DNA of 64,000 nucleotides from contig CACMND010000003.1 in the NCBI GenBank assembly GCA_902614975.1, forward strand, positions 62,001 through 126,000. Direction: 5' to 3'. Source of the stretch: an uncultured Pelagibacteraceae bacterium. GTDB lineage: Bacteria > Pseudomonadota > Alphaproteobacteria > Pelagibacterales > Pelagibacteraceae. The notes below the pieces were generated by a model. That model was not told the DNA's origin. It saw nothing but the letters and a program-made list of their open reading frames with translations, and made no database searches. Within the stretch, counting starts at the first letter, position 1. Every line of letters starts with the position of its first letter. Of this stretch, positions 62,711 to 64,000 are shown piece after piece. Both the position numbers and the translations under genes were made by a program.

Positions 62711-63130
62711 TTAACAGTTAGTATTTTTATCAAGAACAGATTTATGAGTATAAGTCATAATACAAGGTTTTGATGTTTCTTGTTCCTCAGTTTTAATCTT
62801 GTATCCATCTGAAAAAGCTTCAACACAAAACTCATAGCCAACTTTCTCAACTATAACATCTGCTTCGCCCAATAACTCTTTTTCAATTTCATTTGATGGG
62901 TCTGATCTTCCTGTAATATTGCAAGTTTTGGTAAAGAAATAATTATCGTTATCTGAGTAATATTCTGATTGCGCTAATGATATTTGCATCATTATATTTT
63001 CTGCTGATTTTTTCTTAGATGCTCCAACGTAACCGTTGTAACTAACAATTCCTATTGCTGAGATAATTCCGAGAATTGCTACAACAACCAAAAGCTCAAT
63101 TAGGGTAAAACCTGAGCTCCTGGTTGTCAT
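62711..63130 (-). CDS. Type IV pilin-like protein with prepilin N-terminus
   Basis: A 139-aa protein with short leader MTTRSSG, cut before FTLIELLVVVAILGII by prepilin peptidase, with Glu5 present. The globular part has Cys in KTCNITG, YEFCVEAF, KPCIMTY and the final NC, giving possible disulfides. It is 12 nt after a second pilin-like gene. No assembly genes (pilBCQ, pilD) lie in the window, so it may be a minor pilin or a type II secretion-like pseudopilin. Confidence 0.87.
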   Translation of the reverse strand: MTTRSSGFTLIELLVVVAILGIISAIGIVSYNGYVGASKKKSAENIMMQISLAQSEYYSDNDNYFFTKTCNITGRSDPSNEIEKELLGEADVIVEKVGYEFCVEAFSDGYKIKTEEQETSKPCIMTYTHKSVLDKNTNC

Positions 63131-63142
63131 AAAATTTTAAAT

Positions 63143-63610
63143 TTATTCTACGGTAACGGTACCAGATAAAAGTGTGGCTCCATCGACTTCACAAGATGAA
63201 ACTGTTATCGTAGTTGGTGGGTTTTGTACTACTGCAGTTCGTCCTTCACCATTACCACTACATGTTATCGTAGTAGTTACAATAGCCGACTCAGATGTTC
63301 TGTATGGATTTTTAAACTCTGAACCCAATGCGTTATTAACCGCTGTTGCAACATTTGTCCCAGATTTTCTAGTAGAACAAACTAATTGATTACCATCTTT
63401 AACCATAACATTAGTTTCACCAATCTCACATTTTTTTAATTCTGCAGCTATATATTTAATAATAGCAGCTTGATTTGATTTAACTGCTGATTTCTTTGCT
63501 CCTTTTGTGTAACCAGAATAAGCAACAACTCCAACTGCAGCTAAAATACCAATGATGGCTACAACAACTAATAATTCTATAAGTGTAAAACCTTTATTAT
63601 TTTTTTTCAT
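63143..63610 (-). CDS. Type IV pilin-like protein with prepilin N-terminus (second)
   Basis: The 155-aa protein has leader MKKNNKG before FTLIELLVVVAIIGILAAVGVVAYSGYTKGAKK, with Glu5 present. The C-terminal domain is small with Cys in ELKKCEIG, LVCSTRK, TITCSGN and SSCEVDG. It leads the pilin pair; the two N-termini are nearly identical while the globular domains differ, as in major/minor pilin pairs. Confidence 0.88.
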   Translation of the reverse strand: MKKNNKGFTLIELLVVVAIIGILAAVGVVAYSGYTKGAKKSAVKSNQAAIIKYIAAELKKCEIGETNVMVKDGNQLVCSTRKSGTNVATAVNNALGSEFKNPYRTSESAIVTTTITCSGNGEGRTAVVQNPPTTITVSSCEVDGATLLSGTVTVE

Positions 63611-63752
63611 AATTTATGATCCTATTTTAAATAAAAAATATGTATATACATAATAATTATATCTTTTGAAAGTCAATATCTACATACATAATATATTCAA
63701 AATGGGTCATTTTTGTTGATTTCACAGGGAAATTTAATAAATATTAATATTT

Positions 63753-64000
63753 ATGTCATACAAAGTTACTGAGGAAGGCGGAATATCAATTGTTCACCTG
63801 GATGGTGAAATTGATATGGATGTAACAGAAAAAGCAAAAGAAATCATAATGCCTCTTATAGAGGCAAAAAAAGAAGTTCATCTAAATTTAAAAGAAGTTC
63901 AATATATGGACTCTTCTGGGATTTCTGTATTAATTGAAAGTCATCAAAAAGCAACTGAACTTGGAACAAAAGTCATTTTGAAAGATATAAGTAAGTCAGT
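63753..64000 (+). CDS. STAS-domain anti-anti-sigma factor-like protein, 3'-truncated by the window end
   Basis: The ATG at 63753 opens a frame continuous to base 64000 (82 codons seen), absent from the ORF track because it has no stop in the window. It encodes MSYKVTEEGGISIVHLDGEI and then LKEVQYMDSSGISVLIESHQ. The DSSG segment is the conserved phosphorylation site of SpoIIAA/RsbV-type STAS antagonists, and Ser in SSG is the likely phosphoacceptor. It is divergent from the pilins. A serine kinase (RsbW-like) may lie beyond the window. Confidence 0.88.
   Translation, partial: MSYKVTEEGGISIVHLDGEIDMDVTEKAKEIIMPLIEAKKEVHLNLKEVQYMDSSGISVLIESHQKATELGTKVILKDISKS

Noticed and set aside
1-64000. tRNA, rRNA, CRISPR, insertion sequences or prophage
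   Set aside because: No cloverleaf-like sequence with CCA-side consensus, no repeat-spacer array, no transposase, integrase or phage proteins were seen; nearly all DNA is explained by metabolic genes.

Overview
The window is very AT-rich (about 30% G+C by eye, not computed). Genes are packed with 1-11 nt overlaps, no intergenic gap exceeds 150 bp, and I see no insertion sequence, phage gene, CRISPR array, tRNA or rRNA. The content is dominated by ABC uptake systems and enzymes for methylated amines, organic acids and amino acids, plus a DmdA-family protein. This is most consistent with a streamlined marine alphaproteobacterium of the SAR11/Pelagibacter type. The taxonomic call is inference from content and composition; there is no marker gene here to test it.

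Layout. 1-7.0 kb (+): a tightly coupled run of a 5'-truncated GcvT/DmdA-family protein, an S51 peptidase, an FMN 2-hydroxy-acid oxidase, a ThDP enzyme, a transthyretin/HIU-hydrolase-like protein, a second DmdA-family protein and a thiolase. 7.0-13.5 kb (-): a polyamine-type ABC importer (potADBC) followed upstream by an EutD/DoeA-like M24 hydrolase and an EutA-like racemase-fold protein, as in ectoine utilisation loci. 13.6-17.9 kb (+): aldehyde dehydrogenase, VOC protein, homocysteine S-methyltransferase, MsrA, serine hydrolase. 17.9-22.4 kb (-): a second homocysteine methyltransferase, an EamA transporter, an amidase and an Fe-alcohol dehydrogenase. 22.5-27.8 kb: an EamA transporter and a betaine-type ABC importer (proV; proW with two fused permease domains; proX). 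27.8-35.5 kb: a gamma-butyrobetaine/carnitine catabolic cluster (dioxygenase, SDR, carnitine dehydrogenase, BKACE cleavage enzyme, CitE-like lyase, betainyl-CoA-type thioesterase, GMC dehydrogenase, two GFA proteins). 35.6-50.7 kb: two complete Liv-type ABC systems around AzlCD, a pentapeptide protein, glutarate 2-hydroxylase (GlaH) and a divergent P5C-reductase-like protein, headed by a LysE exporter with a hairpin leader. 50.8-58.9 kb: small redox proteins, an intimin-type beta-barrel without a passenger paired with a secreted Cys-rich protein, MsrB, an HDAC-like deacetylase, AceE, a 2-hydroxyacid dehydrogenase and an EamA transporter. 58.9-64 kb: a DadA-like oxidase, an ammonium transporter fused to a SpoIIE-type phosphatase, two type IV pilin-like proteins and a STAS anti-anti-sigma-like gene cut by the window end.

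How the genes could work together. ProVWX could import a quaternary amine. The dioxygenase would convert gamma-butyrobetaine to carnitine; the dehydrogenase, BKACE and thioesterase would take carnitine to glycine betaine plus acetoacetate. The homocysteine methyltransferases and GcvT/DmdA-family proteins could then harvest methyl groups. The GFA proteins would fit formaldehyde handling. This integration is inference; each enzyme family call rests on visible motifs.

The most unusual items are the Amt-SpoIIE fusion near a STAS gene, the passenger-less inverse autotransporter barrel, the unassigned ThDP/FMN/transthyretin/DmdA-like operon, and the hairpin leader of the LysE gene.
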